Positions 10,269 to 19,172 of a stretch of DNA of 64,000 nucleotides are shown here, in pieces. Position numbers and translations under genes: made by a program. Position 1 is the stretch's first letter. Every line of letters starts with the position of its first letter. This DNA is from JASJBU01 sp963790775. Its GTDB lineage: Bacteria > Pseudomonadota > Gammaproteobacteria > Chromatiales > Chromatiaceae. The stretch covers positions 62,001 through 126,000 of the forward strand of contig CAWBPR010000013.1 of NCBI GenBank assembly GCA_963790775.1, in the 5' to 3' direction. The notes under the pieces were generated by a model. That model was not told the origin of the DNA. It saw only the letters and a list, made by a program, of their open reading frames with translations, and did no database searches.

Positions 10269-11012
10269 CCTTCAGAGCCCAAATTAAAAACACTCCTTGG
10301 CTATTTCTTAAAACGATAGCCGTGGAGACCTACGTCCCTATGTGCAGTGCAGTTGTCGGAGAAAAAAAGAGAGACAATGCCCAAAAATCCTTGTTGCAAT
10401 AACTTAAGCTGATTGCCTGCAGAAAAATGTGAGAATGTCTTTAGATCTCTTTGGGGCTAAAACTTGAGCGTGAATGTATGAACCGGATAACACTCTTCAT
10501 GTTATTTATTTCGAGTGGGTCTCTTTTTATCAATGACGTTGAGGGCTGATTTCCTGCTGGGCTGTGTTACAGACTGACAAAATGGGTTTGTCGGGTGTAT
10601 GTCTGATCTGAGCATTCCACTAAATGAGAATGGCGTTCCTTTTAAGCTGTCATGATGATCCAGCTTGAAGTGATCTGAATGACTTGATCGCCAGTTTTGC
10701 TCTGGCAGGACATCAAGAGCTGCCGGAGGAAATGAGTGTTTTCAGGCTGTTTAGAGATCAAAAAAATCCCAACCCGCTAAGGTCAGGATTTCTGAAGGAG
10801 AGGGAATGTAACCTGCAAGGAACGCCTCAGTCTTATGGAAGCTCTGATTAATTACGTCCCTGTAATTATCAGAGCACGGAAACAAAAAATGCGATTTTTC
10901 GTTTCCTTCATTTTCAACGGCTTGTCGCCATTGAAAATGGCGGTACATCCTGTACCGCAGAAAACTCTGAATTAATCAGAGTTTCCTTAGCTATTTCATG
11001 TGACCTGAATGA
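10269..11012. other. 744-base intergenic region
   Basis: Upstream of the PKD-cytochrome gene and downstream of yceI. It contains the MITE-like element at 10837-10986; the rest is AT-rich, with no ORF I can support. A GAAGGGTG ribosome-binding site lies just before 10268. Confidence 0.5.
10837..10986. mobile_element. MITE-like 150-base palindromic element
   Basis: Terminal inverted repeats of 17 bases with one mismatch (GGAAGCTCTGATTAATT at 10837-10853 and AATTAATCAGAGTTTCC at 10970-10986). Inside are further dyads, CATTTTCAAcGGC with GCCaTTGAAAATG and CGGTACATCCTGTACCG, so the whole element can fold. No transposase and no convincing target-site duplication. Most likely a non-autonomous miniature element. 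Confidence 0.62.
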
Positions 11013-11594
11013 TTACTTGCGCACTCCTTCGAGGCTTAGATAGAGTTCAACCTCTTTTGACGCAGGCCCGAGGTTATAGTTGATGTCGAAATCAGCCAGG
11101 GCAAAACGGGTCTCGCCCTGGAAACCGCGCCGGTAGCCACCCCAGGGGTCATCACCATGACCCACCTGTGTCACGGCAATAGTAACCGGCTTAGTGACGC
11201 CATGCAGGGTCAGGTCACCCTTCAATTCGGCCTTGTCGTCGCCCAGTTCCTTGAACCCGGTGCTTACAAAGCTCGCCTTGGGAAAGTTATTCACATCCAG
11301 GAAGTCTTCTCCACGCAGATGTTTGTCACGCTCCGCATGGTTGGAGTCGATGCTGGCGACGTCGATATTCACTTTGACCTTGGCCGCCGATGGATTTTTT
11401 TCGTCATAACTGAACTCGCCGGAAAAGGTATTGAAGCGTCCCAGCAGCCAGCTGTAACCAAGATGGGATATCTTGAACTGGATAAAGGCATGTGCGCCTT
11501 TGGTGTCGATTACATAGTCTTCGGCCTGTACGCTGAGGCTGCCCAGGGTTAGCATGGATGCGGCCAGCAGGCCGATCAGTGGTTTGTGGTTCAT
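11013..11594 (-). CDS. yceI: YceI family periplasmic protein
   Basis: 193 residues with a clear Sec signal peptide ending near SVQA-ED. The mature part has the YceI lipocalin-like pattern: YVIDTKGAHAFIQFKISHLGYSWLLGRFNTFSGEF near the start, HAERDKHLRGEDFLDVNNFPKASF in the middle and LTLHGVTKPVTI later. Family members bind isoprenoid or quinone-like molecules in a beta-barrel. The start codon overlaps the stop of the cytochrome b561 gene by four bases, giving the yceJ-yceI pair known from other gammaproteobacteria and suggesting a shared task around quinones or stress. Confidence 0.93.
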   Translation of the reverse strand: MNHKPLIGLLAASMLTLGSLSVQAEDYVIDTKGAHAFIQFKISHLGYSWLLGRFNTFSGEFSYDEKNPSAAKVKVNIDVASIDSNHAERDKHLRGEDFLDVNNFPKASFVSTGFKELGDDKAELKGDLTLHGVTKPVTIAVTQVGHGDDPWGGYRRGFQGETRFALADFDINYNLGPASKEVELYLSLEGVRK

Positions 11595-12160
11595 GGTGTT
11601 TGCTCCTCGGTTTTTGCGAGACCCAAAATGCGGGTCAGGGTAGTATCACGGTCGATAAAATGGTGTTTAAGGGCGCCCGCTGCATGTAGGGTTGCAATGC
11701 CTATCATGAGCCAGGCGAGAATTCTATGCAGATCCCCCATGATCGTCTCCTGCTGATCCAGACCGCTGAACAGGGCCGGGACATCAAACCAGCCGAACAC
11801 CGAAACGCTGCGCCCATCGGCGGTAGAGATCAGATAGCCGGTTAGCATGACTGCCAGTGGCGCCAGGTAAAGCAGGATATGCGCGACATGGGCAGCGCGT
11901 ATCTCCCAGGGTTGGTGATTCGGTAATGACGCCGGCGTAGTGTTCAGCCAGCGCCAGACCAGACGTAACAGAATGGTCAGCATCAACAGGATGCCGATGC
12001 TGCGATGTATGTCTGGAGCCTGACGGTACCAGGGACTGTAGTAATCCAGCTCGGTCATCCACAACCCCAGGCCAAACAGACCAAACACAGCGAGGGCCAC
12101 CAGCCAGTGCAGCAGAATGGCTGGCCAACCCCAGCTGATGGAAGTATTACGCCACTGCAT
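11591..12160 (-). CDS. yceJ: Cytochrome b561 family protein (YceJ/CybB-like)
   Basis: 189 residues, four membrane helices, standard length. Candidate heme-ligand histidines are in ILLHWLVALAVFG (helix 1), HRSIGILLM (helix 2) and the later HRILAWLMIGIATLHAAGALKHH segment. Family members pass electrons between quinol and periplasmic acceptors. It overlaps the pirin gene upstream by 14 bases and yceI downstream by four, so pirin-yceJ-yceI form one transcription unit. Confidence 0.92.
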   Translation of the reverse strand: MQWRNTSISWGWPAILLHWLVALAVFGLFGLGLWMTELDYYSPWYRQAPDIHRSIGILLMLTILLRLVWRWLNTTPASLPNHQPWEIRAAHVAHILLYLAPLAVMLTGYLISTADGRSVSVFGWFDVPALFSGLDQQETIMGDLHRILAWLMIGIATLHAAGALKHHFIDRDTTLTRILGLAKTEEQTP

Positions 12161-13040
12161 GCTGATGATCCTCTACCCTGCCAAACAACCCATTGTTATA
12201 GTCCCGGTAGGCTTGTTCGATCTCCTCAAAAGTATTCATCACGAAGGGACCATGGCGCGCTATTGGTTCATTCATTGGACGACCCGCCACCAACAGAAAA
12301 CGGCTCTCTGGATCGGCTTCAATCTGCACACCGTCACCCTCCTGTAATACGGCCAGCTGGCCACTGGCTATGTCGATGATTTTGCCATCGGCATCCACCA
12401 TCCGAACTGCACCGGATATCAGATAGATAAATGCATTGTGCCCAGCCGGGATGGCCTCTTTATAGGACGCCCCTGCCGGCAGCGAAACATCCAGATAGGT
12501 CGGGTCAGCCGCGATATTGGTTACTGCGCCCCGAGTGCCCTGGGCGGTTGTGCCGGCAATCACCCTGACTCTAGCGCCATTCTCCAGGAGCTCCTCGGGG
12601 ATATCTTCCGGCTCCAACTCCTGGTACCGGGGTTCGACCATTTTCTGTGCAGCGGGAAGATTGACCCATAACTGGAAACCCTTCAGCAGTCCTTCTTCCT
12701 GTTCCGGCATCTCTGAGTGTTCAATGCCCCGGCCGGCTGTCATCCACTGTATGCCGCCTGCCTTGACCACTCCGTTGTGACCGGCGCTGTCAAGATGACG
12801 AACCCGTCCCGCCAGCAGGTAGGTGACCGTCTCGAACCCTCGGTGAGGATGCGGGGGAAAGCCGGCAATGTAGTCCTTTGGGTTGTCTGAGTGGAAGACA
12901 TCCAACAGTAGAAACGGGTCCAACATCGGCAGGTGCATGGCAGGCAACACCCTGGTCAGTTGCACGCCGGCGCCATCCTGAGTTTTAGAACCGGAAATTA
13001 TCTCAGTCACATGCCTTGGGTTGTTGATTTCTATGCTCAT
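12147..13040 (-). CDS. Pirin family protein (bicupin)
   Basis: 297 residues, full family length. The N-terminal cupin has the metal ligands expected for pirins: His64 and His66 in FPPHPHRGFE and His108 and Glu110 in RGIEHSEMP. The C-terminal cupin carries KEAIPAGHNAFIYLISGAV. Pirins are iron-binding proteins, some with quercetinase activity and some that bind regulators; which applies here cannot be told. First gene of the pirin-yceJ-yceI unit, with a near-perfect dyad at 13189-13208 upstream and a LysR gene behind it. Confidence 0.93.
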   Translation of the reverse strand: MSIEINNPRHVTEIISGSKTQDGAGVQLTRVLPAMHLPMLDPFLLLDVFHSDNPKDYIAGFPPHPHRGFETVTYLLAGRVRHLDSAGHNGVVKAGGIQWMTAGRGIEHSEMPEQEEGLLKGFQLWVNLPAAQKMVEPRYQELEPEDIPEELLENGARVRVIAGTTAQGTRGAVTNIAADPTYLDVSLPAGASYKEAIPAGHNAFIYLISGAVRMVDADGKIIDIASGQLAVLQEGDGVQIEADPESRFLLVAGRPMNEPIARHGPFVMNTFEEIEQAYRDYNNGLFGRVEDHQHAVA

Positions 13041-13188
13041 GGCTTCCTCGGATATCGATTGTTGACCACCGGCCTTGTGATTGCAGGATTTTTCAGTGCA
13101 TCTTTATTCTGCTTAGGCGGGTGATGACACTTGCTACAAAGTTTAGGGGCATATTTCCGAGTGAACTAGTAGGACATATTGGAATTAT

Positions 13189-13208
13189 TTGTTCCAAATA
13201 TGGAACAA
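13189..13208. promoter_or_regulatory. Candidate operator dyad upstream of pirin operon
   Basis: Perfect inverted repeat TTGTTCCA-AATA-TGGAACAA, 149 bases upstream of the pirin start and just past the stop of the LysR gene. A second half site (TTGGAA) lies at 13179-13184. No T-run follows on either strand, which argues against a terminator. Binding by the neighbouring LysR protein is an inference. Confidence 0.5.
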
Positions 13209-13230
13209 TCGGAGGGTTGATTTCAATCGG

Positions 13231-14109
13231 TCAAAGTCGGTTGGCGATGAAGTCGATAAAGCTGCGCAGCTTGGGGGTGAGGTGCCGGGCAGAAGGATAG
13301 ACGGCATAGATGCCGTCAACCGGCAGCTTCCAGTCTTCCAGGATCGGCCTCAACAAATCCTGCTCTATCTCTTCCCTGCACAGGGTCAGAGGCAGAATGG
13401 CAATCCCGAGGCCGGCAATCGCGGCATCCCGCAGCGTGCTCATGCTGTTGGCGGTGAGTTTTCCCTCCAACTGGATCGGTGTCATGTTGTTGGGGCCACT
13501 GAATTGCAGCAGTGTACGGCCATCCTGTCCGGGGTAGACCAGACAATTGTGTGCACCCAGCTGTTTTGGTGTTGCGGGTGCTCCGTGAAGTGCCAGATAG
13601 CTGGGTGCGGCGCACACCAGCAGGCGGCTTTCACCCAGGCGTTTGGCTATCAGACTGGAGTCTTCCAGCCTGCCGGCCCGCAGGGCCAGGTCGAAACCCT
13701 CTTCAACCAGATCGACGAAGTGGTTTGACAGGTCGAGTTCCAGCCTCACCTCGGGAAAGCATTGCAGATATTCAGCAGCCAGCACGCCGAGCAGGTTGGT
13801 TCCGAATTCAACCGGGGCAGTCACCCGCAGCAGACCTCGGGGTGTTTCCTGGCTGAGATTGACTGCCTGCTCTGCATTTTTTGCTTCCTGCACCATGCGT
13901 TGACAGTGACTGTAGAAGTCGGAGCCCACATCCGTGAGCCGCAGAGAGCGGGTGGTGCGCTGCAACAGCCTGCAGTCCAGCTGGGCCTCCAGTTTTGAGA
14001 TACGCCGGCTGAGGGTGGATTTGGGCATGCTCAGATCTCTGGCTGCAGCAGTGAAACTGCCTGCTTCCACGACTTGCGCGAACAGCAGCATATCGTTGAG
14101 GTCGATCAT
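13231..14109 (-). CDS. LysR family transcriptional regulator
   Basis: 292 residues from ATG 14109, where the typical LysR start MIDLNDMLLFAQVVEAGSF begins; the frame opens 96 bases earlier but those residues do not belong to the family. Winged helix-turn-helix at residues 15-60 (FTAAARDLSMPKSTLSRRISKLE, LLQRTTRSLRLTD), effector domain after about 90 with the APVEFG and YPGQDG segments of the CrgA/AaeR-like group. These usually regulate a neighbouring gene set; here the pirin-yceJ-yceI unit just downstream is the obvious candidate. Confidence 0.9.
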   Translation of the reverse strand: MIDLNDMLLFAQVVEAGSFTAAARDLSMPKSTLSRRISKLEAQLDCRLLQRTTRSLRLTDVGSDFYSHCQRMVQEAKNAEQAVNLSQETPRGLLRVTAPVEFGTNLLGVLAAEYLQCFPEVRLELDLSNHFVDLVEEGFDLALRAGRLEDSSLIAKRLGESRLLVCAAPSYLALHGAPATPKQLGAHNCLVYPGQDGRTLLQFSGPNNMTPIQLEGKLTANSMSTLRDAAIAGLGIAILPLTLCREEIEQDLLRPILEDWKLPVDGIYAVYPSARHLTPKLRSFIDFIANRL

Positions 14110-14134
14110 GAGCTGATTCTTTTTACCAGGAACA

Positions 14135-14326
14135 TCACTGTTCGTCGTTTTTGTTTCTCTTTCTTTTCCAAATGGCCAGCAGAATAGTGGTGACGCCCAG
14201 CGCAACGCCAGTGGAGAGGATCATTCTGGCCAGCCATTCCGGCCAGGCCGGTTGAGGTGTGATGAGGGCGAAAGTTCCTATCACGATGAGCCAGAAGGCG
14301 AGCTTGCCGAGCAGGGCTGATTGCAT
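14135..14326 (-). CDS. Small two-helix membrane protein, hypothetical
   Basis: 63 residues. Two hydrophobic segments (LLGKLAFWLIVIGTFALI and MILSTGVALGVTTILLAIW) joined by a short PQPAWPEW turn, followed by a basic tail KRKRNKNDE. That pattern is typical of small inner-membrane proteins and unlikely for a chance frame. A GGAG lies 14 bases before the ATG. It ends 25 bases before the LysR start and may share its transcript. No family recognised. Confidence 0.55.
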   Translation of the reverse strand: MQSALLGKLAFWLIVIGTFALITPQPAWPEWLARMILSTGVALGVTTILLAIWKRKRNKNDEQ

Positions 14327-14540
14327 CACAAATGTATCTCCAGTTGTTTGGGCGCGTCTTGTTGAGCCAAGGCTTTATGACAGAGAAAAACCCCGTGTAT
14401 TGGGTATTATGACACCTGATTGAGCAGATTCGGCAATCCTCTCCGGCAGGCGCCGTGCCCGCACTCAAGCACAAGAATCGGGTGTCCGCCGGTTGCGCCA
14501 TCAGTTACTGTGACCACCAGATTACTTTTAGGAATTCTAA

Positions 14541-15413
14541 ATGAGACAGTTTCCTGATGAGGGTAATTCACAATACGCCATTGTCGCAGCGGCGATCGCT
14601 TACTTGCGCGCCCATCACTCACAGCAGCCCGGCCTGGCTGAGCTGGCGCTGCATCTGGGGCTCAGTCAATTCCATGTGCAGAAACTCTTCAGCCGCTGGG
14701 CCGGCATCAGTCCAAAACGGTTTGTGCAGTTCCTGACCATCGAGTATGCCAAGCGCAGAATGAGTGAAACGATGGATCTGCTGAATTTATCGTTCGAGTC
14801 CGGGCTGTCCGGACCTGGTCGCCTGCACGATCTATTTGTCAGCATGGAGGCGATGTCTCCTGGTGAATTCAAACAGGCTGCCAATGGGGTGACGGTCCGG
14901 TATGGCATCGCTGTCACACCCTTTGGCTTGGCTCTCGTTGCAAGGACCACCAGGGGGATCTGTCACCTCTCTTTCACAAACGAACATGAACAGGATCAGG
15001 CGATCGAAGACCTGGGCCGTCACTTACCCCAGGCTTATCTGGTGCATGACCCCGCCGGGAGTGAAGCTCTTCTCAGGCAGATCTTTGAGCCCAGGGTGGC
15101 ACAGCACGGTGAGTCACTTTCTCTCTGGGTTAGCGGCAGTAATTTTCAGGTTCAGGTGTGGCGGGCCTTGCTCCGGATACCCTCTGCAGGCCTGTTGAAT
15201 TATCAACAGCTTGCCGGTTTTCTAGGGACCCCAAGGGCTTTCCGGTCGGTTGCCAGCGCGATTGCCAAAAATCCCATTGCCTACCTGATTCCCTGTCACC
15301 GGGTGCTGCGTAAGACAGGCGAATTTGGCGAGTATCACTGGGGAGTTGAGCGCAAGACAGCTCTTCATATCTGGGAGGCCGGACAGGACAGATCGAAACC
15401 CGATGAGCAGTGA
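14541..15413 (+). CDS. AraC-type HTH plus methylated-DNA--cysteine S-methyltransferase (Ada-like, lacking the zinc domain)
   Basis: 290 residues. The first 105 form an AraC-type double helix-turn-helix (LAELALHLGLSQFHVQKLF; ISPKRFVQFLTIEYAKRRM). Residues about 125-285 form the alkyltransferase domain, with acceptor Cys252 in IPCHRVLRKTGEFGEYHWG. This is Ada without its N-terminal phosphotriester-repair (zinc) domain. Role: removes O6-alkylguanine or O4-alkylthymine lesions and probably regulates a small adaptive response. Start supported by AGGA 11 bases upstream of the ATG. Divergent from the small membrane protein and LysR genes. Confidence 0.92.
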   Translation: MRQFPDEGNSQYAIVAAAIAYLRAHHSQQPGLAELALHLGLSQFHVQKLFSRWAGISPKRFVQFLTIEYAKRRMSETMDLLNLSFESGLSGPGRLHDLFVSMEAMSPGEFKQAANGVTVRYGIAVTPFGLALVARTTRGICHLSFTNEHEQDQAIEDLGRHLPQAYLVHDPAGSEALLRQIFEPRVAQHGESLSLWVSGSNFQVQVWRALLRIPSAGLLNYQQLAGFLGTPRAFRSVASAIAKNPIAYLIPCHRVLRKTGEFGEYHWGVERKTALHIWEAGQDRSKPDEQ

Positions 15414-15613
15414 AGGGGGCTGCGCCGTAACAATAAATGGCGCTCTGTGCATATCCGAACTCGGGTGATCAGTGCGTAATTAATAGGCAATGTCGATTAT
15501 TTTGCAAGTAACAAACGATTTCACGAATCAATTGCCGCCAACCATAATCTCTCCCACAGCAACGAGGCAAGCAGACCACAAGCCTCACCTAGAGTCATTA
15601 ACTGGAGAAGATT

Positions 15614-16363
15614 ATGTTCGAGAATAGAGAAAACCAAACCGTGCCACAGGTAGTGTTCCGCACCCGTCGTGATGTCGAGTGGGTCGATGTCAGCAGCGAT
15701 GAGGTGTTCAAAGGCAGAACCGTGGTGGTGTTCGCCCTGCCCGGGGCATTCACCCCGACCTGCTCCTCCACCCATGTGCCGCGTTATAACCAGCTGGCAC
15801 CGGTACTCGAACAACATGGGGTCGATGAGATCGTCTGTATCTCGGTCAACGATGCCTTTGTCATGAACGAGTGGCGCAAGGAACAGCACGCTGAGAACAT
15901 CACCTTCCTGCCGGACGGCAATGGAGACTTCAGTCGAGGCATGGGTATGCTGGTGTCCAAGCAGGACCTGGGGTTTGGCGACCGCTCCTGGCGTTACTCC
16001 ATGCTGGTGAAGGATGGTGTGATCGAAAAGATGTTCATCGAGCCGGATGTTGCGGGCGATCCCTTCGAGGTCTCCGATGCCGACACCATGCTTGGATACA
16101 TAGCGCCTGCTGCCGCCAAGCCGCTGGATGTGACTGTCTTCAGCCGCGAGGGTTGTCCGTTCTGCGCACGGGCCAAGGGTATGCTGCGTGATGCCGGTAT
16201 CCAGTTCGAAGAGTTGGTGCTGAATCAGGACTACAGCGAAGCCAGCCTGCGTGCGGTGGCGGGGGTCTCCATGGTTCCACAGATATTCATCAATGGCGAT
16301 CGGATTGGTGGATCTGACGACCTGGAAGCCTATCTTGCCGGGCATGAAAAACAGGCGGCTTGA
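15614..16363 (+). CDS. Hybrid peroxiredoxin-glutaredoxin (Prx5-Grx)
   Basis: 249 residues. Residues 1-160 are a Prx5-type peroxiredoxin with peroxidatic Cys50 in PGAFTPTCS. Residues 170-249 are a glutaredoxin with CPFC (Cys181/Cys184) and a VPQIFING glutathione-binding loop. Such fusions reduce peroxides with glutathione directly, the attached glutaredoxin recycling the peroxiredoxin. Good ribosome-binding site (GGAGAAGATT before ATG). Seventy-odd bases upstream of glutathione reductase on the same strand, which supplies the reduced glutathione it uses. Confidence 0.96.
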   Translation: MFENRENQTVPQVVFRTRRDVEWVDVSSDEVFKGRTVVVFALPGAFTPTCSSTHVPRYNQLAPVLEQHGVDEIVCISVNDAFVMNEWRKEQHAENITFLPDGNGDFSRGMGMLVSKQDLGFGDRSWRYSMLVKDGVIEKMFIEPDVAGDPFEVSDADTMLGYIAPAAAKPLDVTVFSREGCPFCARAKGMLRDAGIQFEELVLNQDYSEASLRAVAGVSMVPQIFINGDRIGGSDDLEAYLAGHEKQAA

Positions 16364-16437
16364 TGTGAAACCAGCAACAGGCGCCCCGACAACTTTGCCG
16401 GGGCTGCCTCAGCGATGCTTGATGCAGGAAATGTGTG

Positions 16438-17847
16438 ATGAATAGACAATTTGATTTAATCGCCATCGGCGGCGGCAGTGGCGGTCTGGCGGTAGCCGAA
16501 AAGGCTGCTCAATATGGGAAAAGGGTAGCGGTCATAGAAGCCTATAAGATGGGTGGAACCTGTGTGAACAACGGCTGTGTACCGAAGAAAATCATGTGGC
16601 ATGCAGCGAATCTTGCGCATGCGGTGGACGATGCCAATGGCTTCGGCATTCCAGCCCAACGGGGGGCGACGGACTGGCTTAAACTGGTCAGTGGACGGGA
16701 TGCAACCATCCGCCAGATCAACGACTATTGGGACGGATATGTGTCACAAAGCGGGATCACTCATATTCAAGGCAAGGCAAGATTTATAGATCAGCATCAG
16801 ATCGAAGTTGATGGGCAAATCTATAGCGCCGAGCATATTGTGATTGCCACCGGTGGCAGACCGATCGTACCTCCAGTACCGGGAGCTGAACTGGGCATCA
16901 CCTCGGATGGTTTTTTTCAATTGACTGAGCAGCCCCGACGGGTGGCAGTGATTGGCGGCGGCTATATCGGCGTGGAACTGGCCGGGGTGTTGCGCGCCCT
17001 GGGTTCTGAAGTCACGCTAGTGGCTTTGGAGGATCGGGTGCTCGAGGTGTTCGATCCTATGCTCAGCGATCTGTTGATGCAGGCGATGAAAAAGCAGGGT
17101 ATCGAGCTGAGAATGAGTTTTCCGGTTGCCGGTCTGGCGAAGACCGTCAATGGCATCGCCATGGATTCCGCCAGTGGTGAACGCCTGGATAGCTATGATT
17201 GTGTGATATGGGCCGTGGGCCGGTCAGCCAATACCAGGGAACTCAATCTGGATGCGGCGGGTGTGGAAAGGCGCAGTAATGGCATAGTCCCGACAGACGA
17301 ATACCAGAACACCAATGTGGCTGGAATCTATGCGATTGGCGATATCACCGGTCGCAGCCCATTGACACCTGTGGCTATTGCAGCAGGGCGGCGTCTGGCT
17401 GAGCGATTATTCGGTGGCAGAATCGACAGTAAGGTGGACTATGAAAATATTCCCAGTGTGGTGTTTTCCCATCCCCCGATAGGCACTGTGGGAGTTACCG
17501 AACAGCAGGCCCGCGCACTGCACAAGGATGTCACGGTTTACAAAACTGAATTCAGCCCGATGCGCCATGCGTTATCGATCCACAAGGTCACCACAGGGAT
17601 GAAGCTGGTGTGTGTCGGTCCCGAGCAAAAGGTAGTTGGCATTCACCTGATCGGTGACAGTGTGGATGAAATGCTGCAGGGCTTCGCGGTGGCGTTGAAA
17701 ATGGGGGCCACCAAAGCGGATCTGGATAATACCATCGCGATCCATCCGATCAGCGCCGAGGAACTGGTTACCATGAAAGTGGCTGAGCCAGAGCCTCTGG
17801 AGCATAACAGTATTGACAGTGGTATCGAGTGGCGGGAGGCGGGTTAA
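16438..17847 (+). CDS. gor: Glutathione-disulfide reductase
   Basis: 469 residues. FAD-binding GGGSGG at residues 11-16, redox-active Cys42/Cys47 in GGTCVNNGCVPKK, a second Rossmann motif VIGGGYIGVELAG, and the catalytic HPISAEE near the C-terminus. ATG 16438 is preferred to GTG 16435 because AGGAA lies about nine bases upstream of it. Reduces GSSG with NADPH. Gene order after the Prx5-Grx fusion makes a self-contained peroxide-detoxifying pair. Confidence 0.96.
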   Translation: MNRQFDLIAIGGGSGGLAVAEKAAQYGKRVAVIEAYKMGGTCVNNGCVPKKIMWHAANLAHAVDDANGFGIPAQRGATDWLKLVSGRDATIRQINDYWDGYVSQSGITHIQGKARFIDQHQIEVDGQIYSAEHIVIATGGRPIVPPVPGAELGITSDGFFQLTEQPRRVAVIGGGYIGVELAGVLRALGSEVTLVALEDRVLEVFDPMLSDLLMQAMKKQGIELRMSFPVAGLAKTVNGIAMDSASGERLDSYDCVIWAVGRSANTRELNLDAAGVERRSNGIVPTDEYQNTNVAGIYAIGDITGRSPLTPVAIAAGRRLAERLFGGRIDSKVDYENIPSVVFSHPPIGTVGVTEQQARALHKDVTVYKTEFSPMRHALSIHKVTTGMKLVCVGPEQKVVGIHLIGDSVDEMLQGFAVALKMGATKADLDNTIAIHPISAEELVTMKVAEPEPLEHNSIDSGIEWREAG

Positions 17848-17862
17848 GCGCTCTTTCTTGGT

Positions 17863-17879
17863 GGGGGCTTATTGCCCCC
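17863..17879 (+). terminator. Possible weak terminator after gor
   Basis: GGGGGC-TTATT-GCCCCC hairpin 15 bases past the gor stop. No T-run follows, so termination by it alone is doubtful. Confidence 0.35.
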
Positions 17880-17894
17880 TCTGCTGGTGTTGAA

Positions 17895-18482
17895 TCAAAT
17901 ATATGAGATGAATTGACGGGGCTTGTAGTTTTCAATAGCGCGTATCACTGATTCAACCCCATTCAGTTCTCTGACTCTGGTCCACAATTTATCAGGTCGG
18001 TTGCTGAACAGATCGAGCAGTTGATCAGATGTGAGCCAGATCAGCTCCCGCCTTTTTTTGAATCGTTGCTGAGGATTCGCTTCCCATAATTCGTTGATTC
18101 GATCGAGTGTCTTATACTCAACCTCTAGAAAATAAGTCCGCCAATTCTTCGGCTTTTTATGTTTTGTATTCTGCCTTTGGCACCACCTGTCAGGGTGTCT
18201 CTGCTGAGTCTGCTGAAGCAGGTTCAGAACCGCCTGTATTTGTGATGCTTTATCCAGAGCCAGTTCTGCCAGCGCGGGGTCTGCAGCGAGGAACATGGCT
18301 TCAGTCTCCTCGATAAACTCCCTGGCCGCAGTCTGCAGTTGACTCTCTCCACTCAGACTGCGCCCTCCGAAATCTACAATCAGACCGGCCCTCCGGCCGC
18401 TGAAAGTTTTGTGGAAAAGGAAATGCACCTGGCCATCTGACAGGGTAAAGGGGATGATTCCCGCGCCTTTCTTGATTGCCAT
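17895..18482 (-). CDS. Nudix-domain hydrolase
   Basis: 195 residues from ATG 18482, which lies four bases after the upstream stop; the longer frame to 18611 only overlaps that gene. A Nudix box is present at residues 38-60: GGRSLSGE, seven residues, REFIEETEA, matching Gx5Ex7REUxEE with Glu where Gly is usual. Flanking text (AGIIPFTLSDGQVHFLFHK, LIVDFGG) fits the fold, and the C-terminal 120 residues are a charged extension. Substrate unknown. Tightly coupled to the gene upstream. Confidence 0.78.
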   Translation of the reverse strand: MAIKKGAGIIPFTLSDGQVHFLFHKTFSGRRAGLIVDFGGRSLSGESQLQTAAREFIEETEAMFLAADPALAELALDKASQIQAVLNLLQQTQQRHPDRWCQRQNTKHKKPKNWRTYFLEVEYKTLDRINELWEANPQQRFKKRRELIWLTSDQLLDLFSNRPDKLWTRVRELNGVESVIRAIENYKPRQFISYI

Positions 18483-18486
18483 GAGT

Positions 18487-19122
18487 TCAGCTGTTCTCAG
18501 TCCAATCGGTATTGTGAAAACTATCTGAAGAGATTTCCTGAATGAGGATGTTTGCCTGTCTGCACTCGTCATGCAGATATCCGCTGAACTGATTCCACAG
18601 GCTGTCATCAAACATCACGATTTCGGCGAAATCACCATCGATGCCAGGAAACAGATAGCCCGAGGCCTGCATGGCGTCCGCCAGTATGTTGAGGTCTGGT
18701 GAAGATTCTGACCACAATGTAAAAAGTTTCGGGTAATCAAAAGCCGGGATTGTGTCGACAGCGTGGAGAATGACTACCTGGCTTCGCTGCTCCCAGGGAA
18801 ATTCGTCGATAGTGAACAGGCGTGATGCAATCTCCGGTTGGGACGTCGTGGTGATGGCAAAACGGGGTCTGCCCTTTAATCTACCAAGTGAAGAGGGCGA
18901 GAAAGTTACTGGCGACTCGGGATCCAGGAAACTGACCTGACCAACTCTGCATAGGGCATTGCTGATGAGATTGGTTATGGCTGGGGGAACTCCGGCATCG
19001 ATCCCAGGTTGTGGGATTGTCCAGCCGATAACCCCGACCTTGGCATTGGAACTATGAGCGCTACGCAGATTCCATCCCAGATTGATGGGATTAAGAACGA
19101 TTTTGAGCGTGGGTGATCGCAT
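18487..19122 (-). CDS. Hypothetical protein between Nudix gene and glycine-zipper gene
   Basis: 211 residues, not recognised. No signal peptide or membrane helix; composition is that of an acidic soluble protein, with segments VGVIGWTIPQPGIDAGVP and FPWEQRSQVVILHAVDTIPAF. It starts 50 bases after the glycine-zipper gene ends and its stop is four bases from the Nudix start, so all three are probably cotranscribed. By position it could be an immunity or accessory protein if the first gene is a toxin, but nothing in the sequence proves that. Confidence 0.7.
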   Translation of the reverse strand: MRSPTLKIVLNPINLGWNLRSAHSSNAKVGVIGWTIPQPGIDAGVPPAITNLISNALCRVGQVSFLDPESPVTFSPSSLGRLKGRPRFAITTTSQPEIASRLFTIDEFPWEQRSQVVILHAVDTIPAFDYPKLFTLWSESSPDLNILADAMQASGYLFPGIDGDFAEIVMFDDSLWNQFSGYLHDECRQANILIQEISSDSFHNTDWTENS

Positions 19123-19172
19123 TGCCGTAGCTGTATTATAGGTAACCAGATGTTCAGTGCTTGTTCATGTCA

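Noticed and set aside
10751..10948. 65-codon minus-strand ORF
   Set aside because: Overlaps the MITE-like element; no ribosome-binding site or sensible composition.
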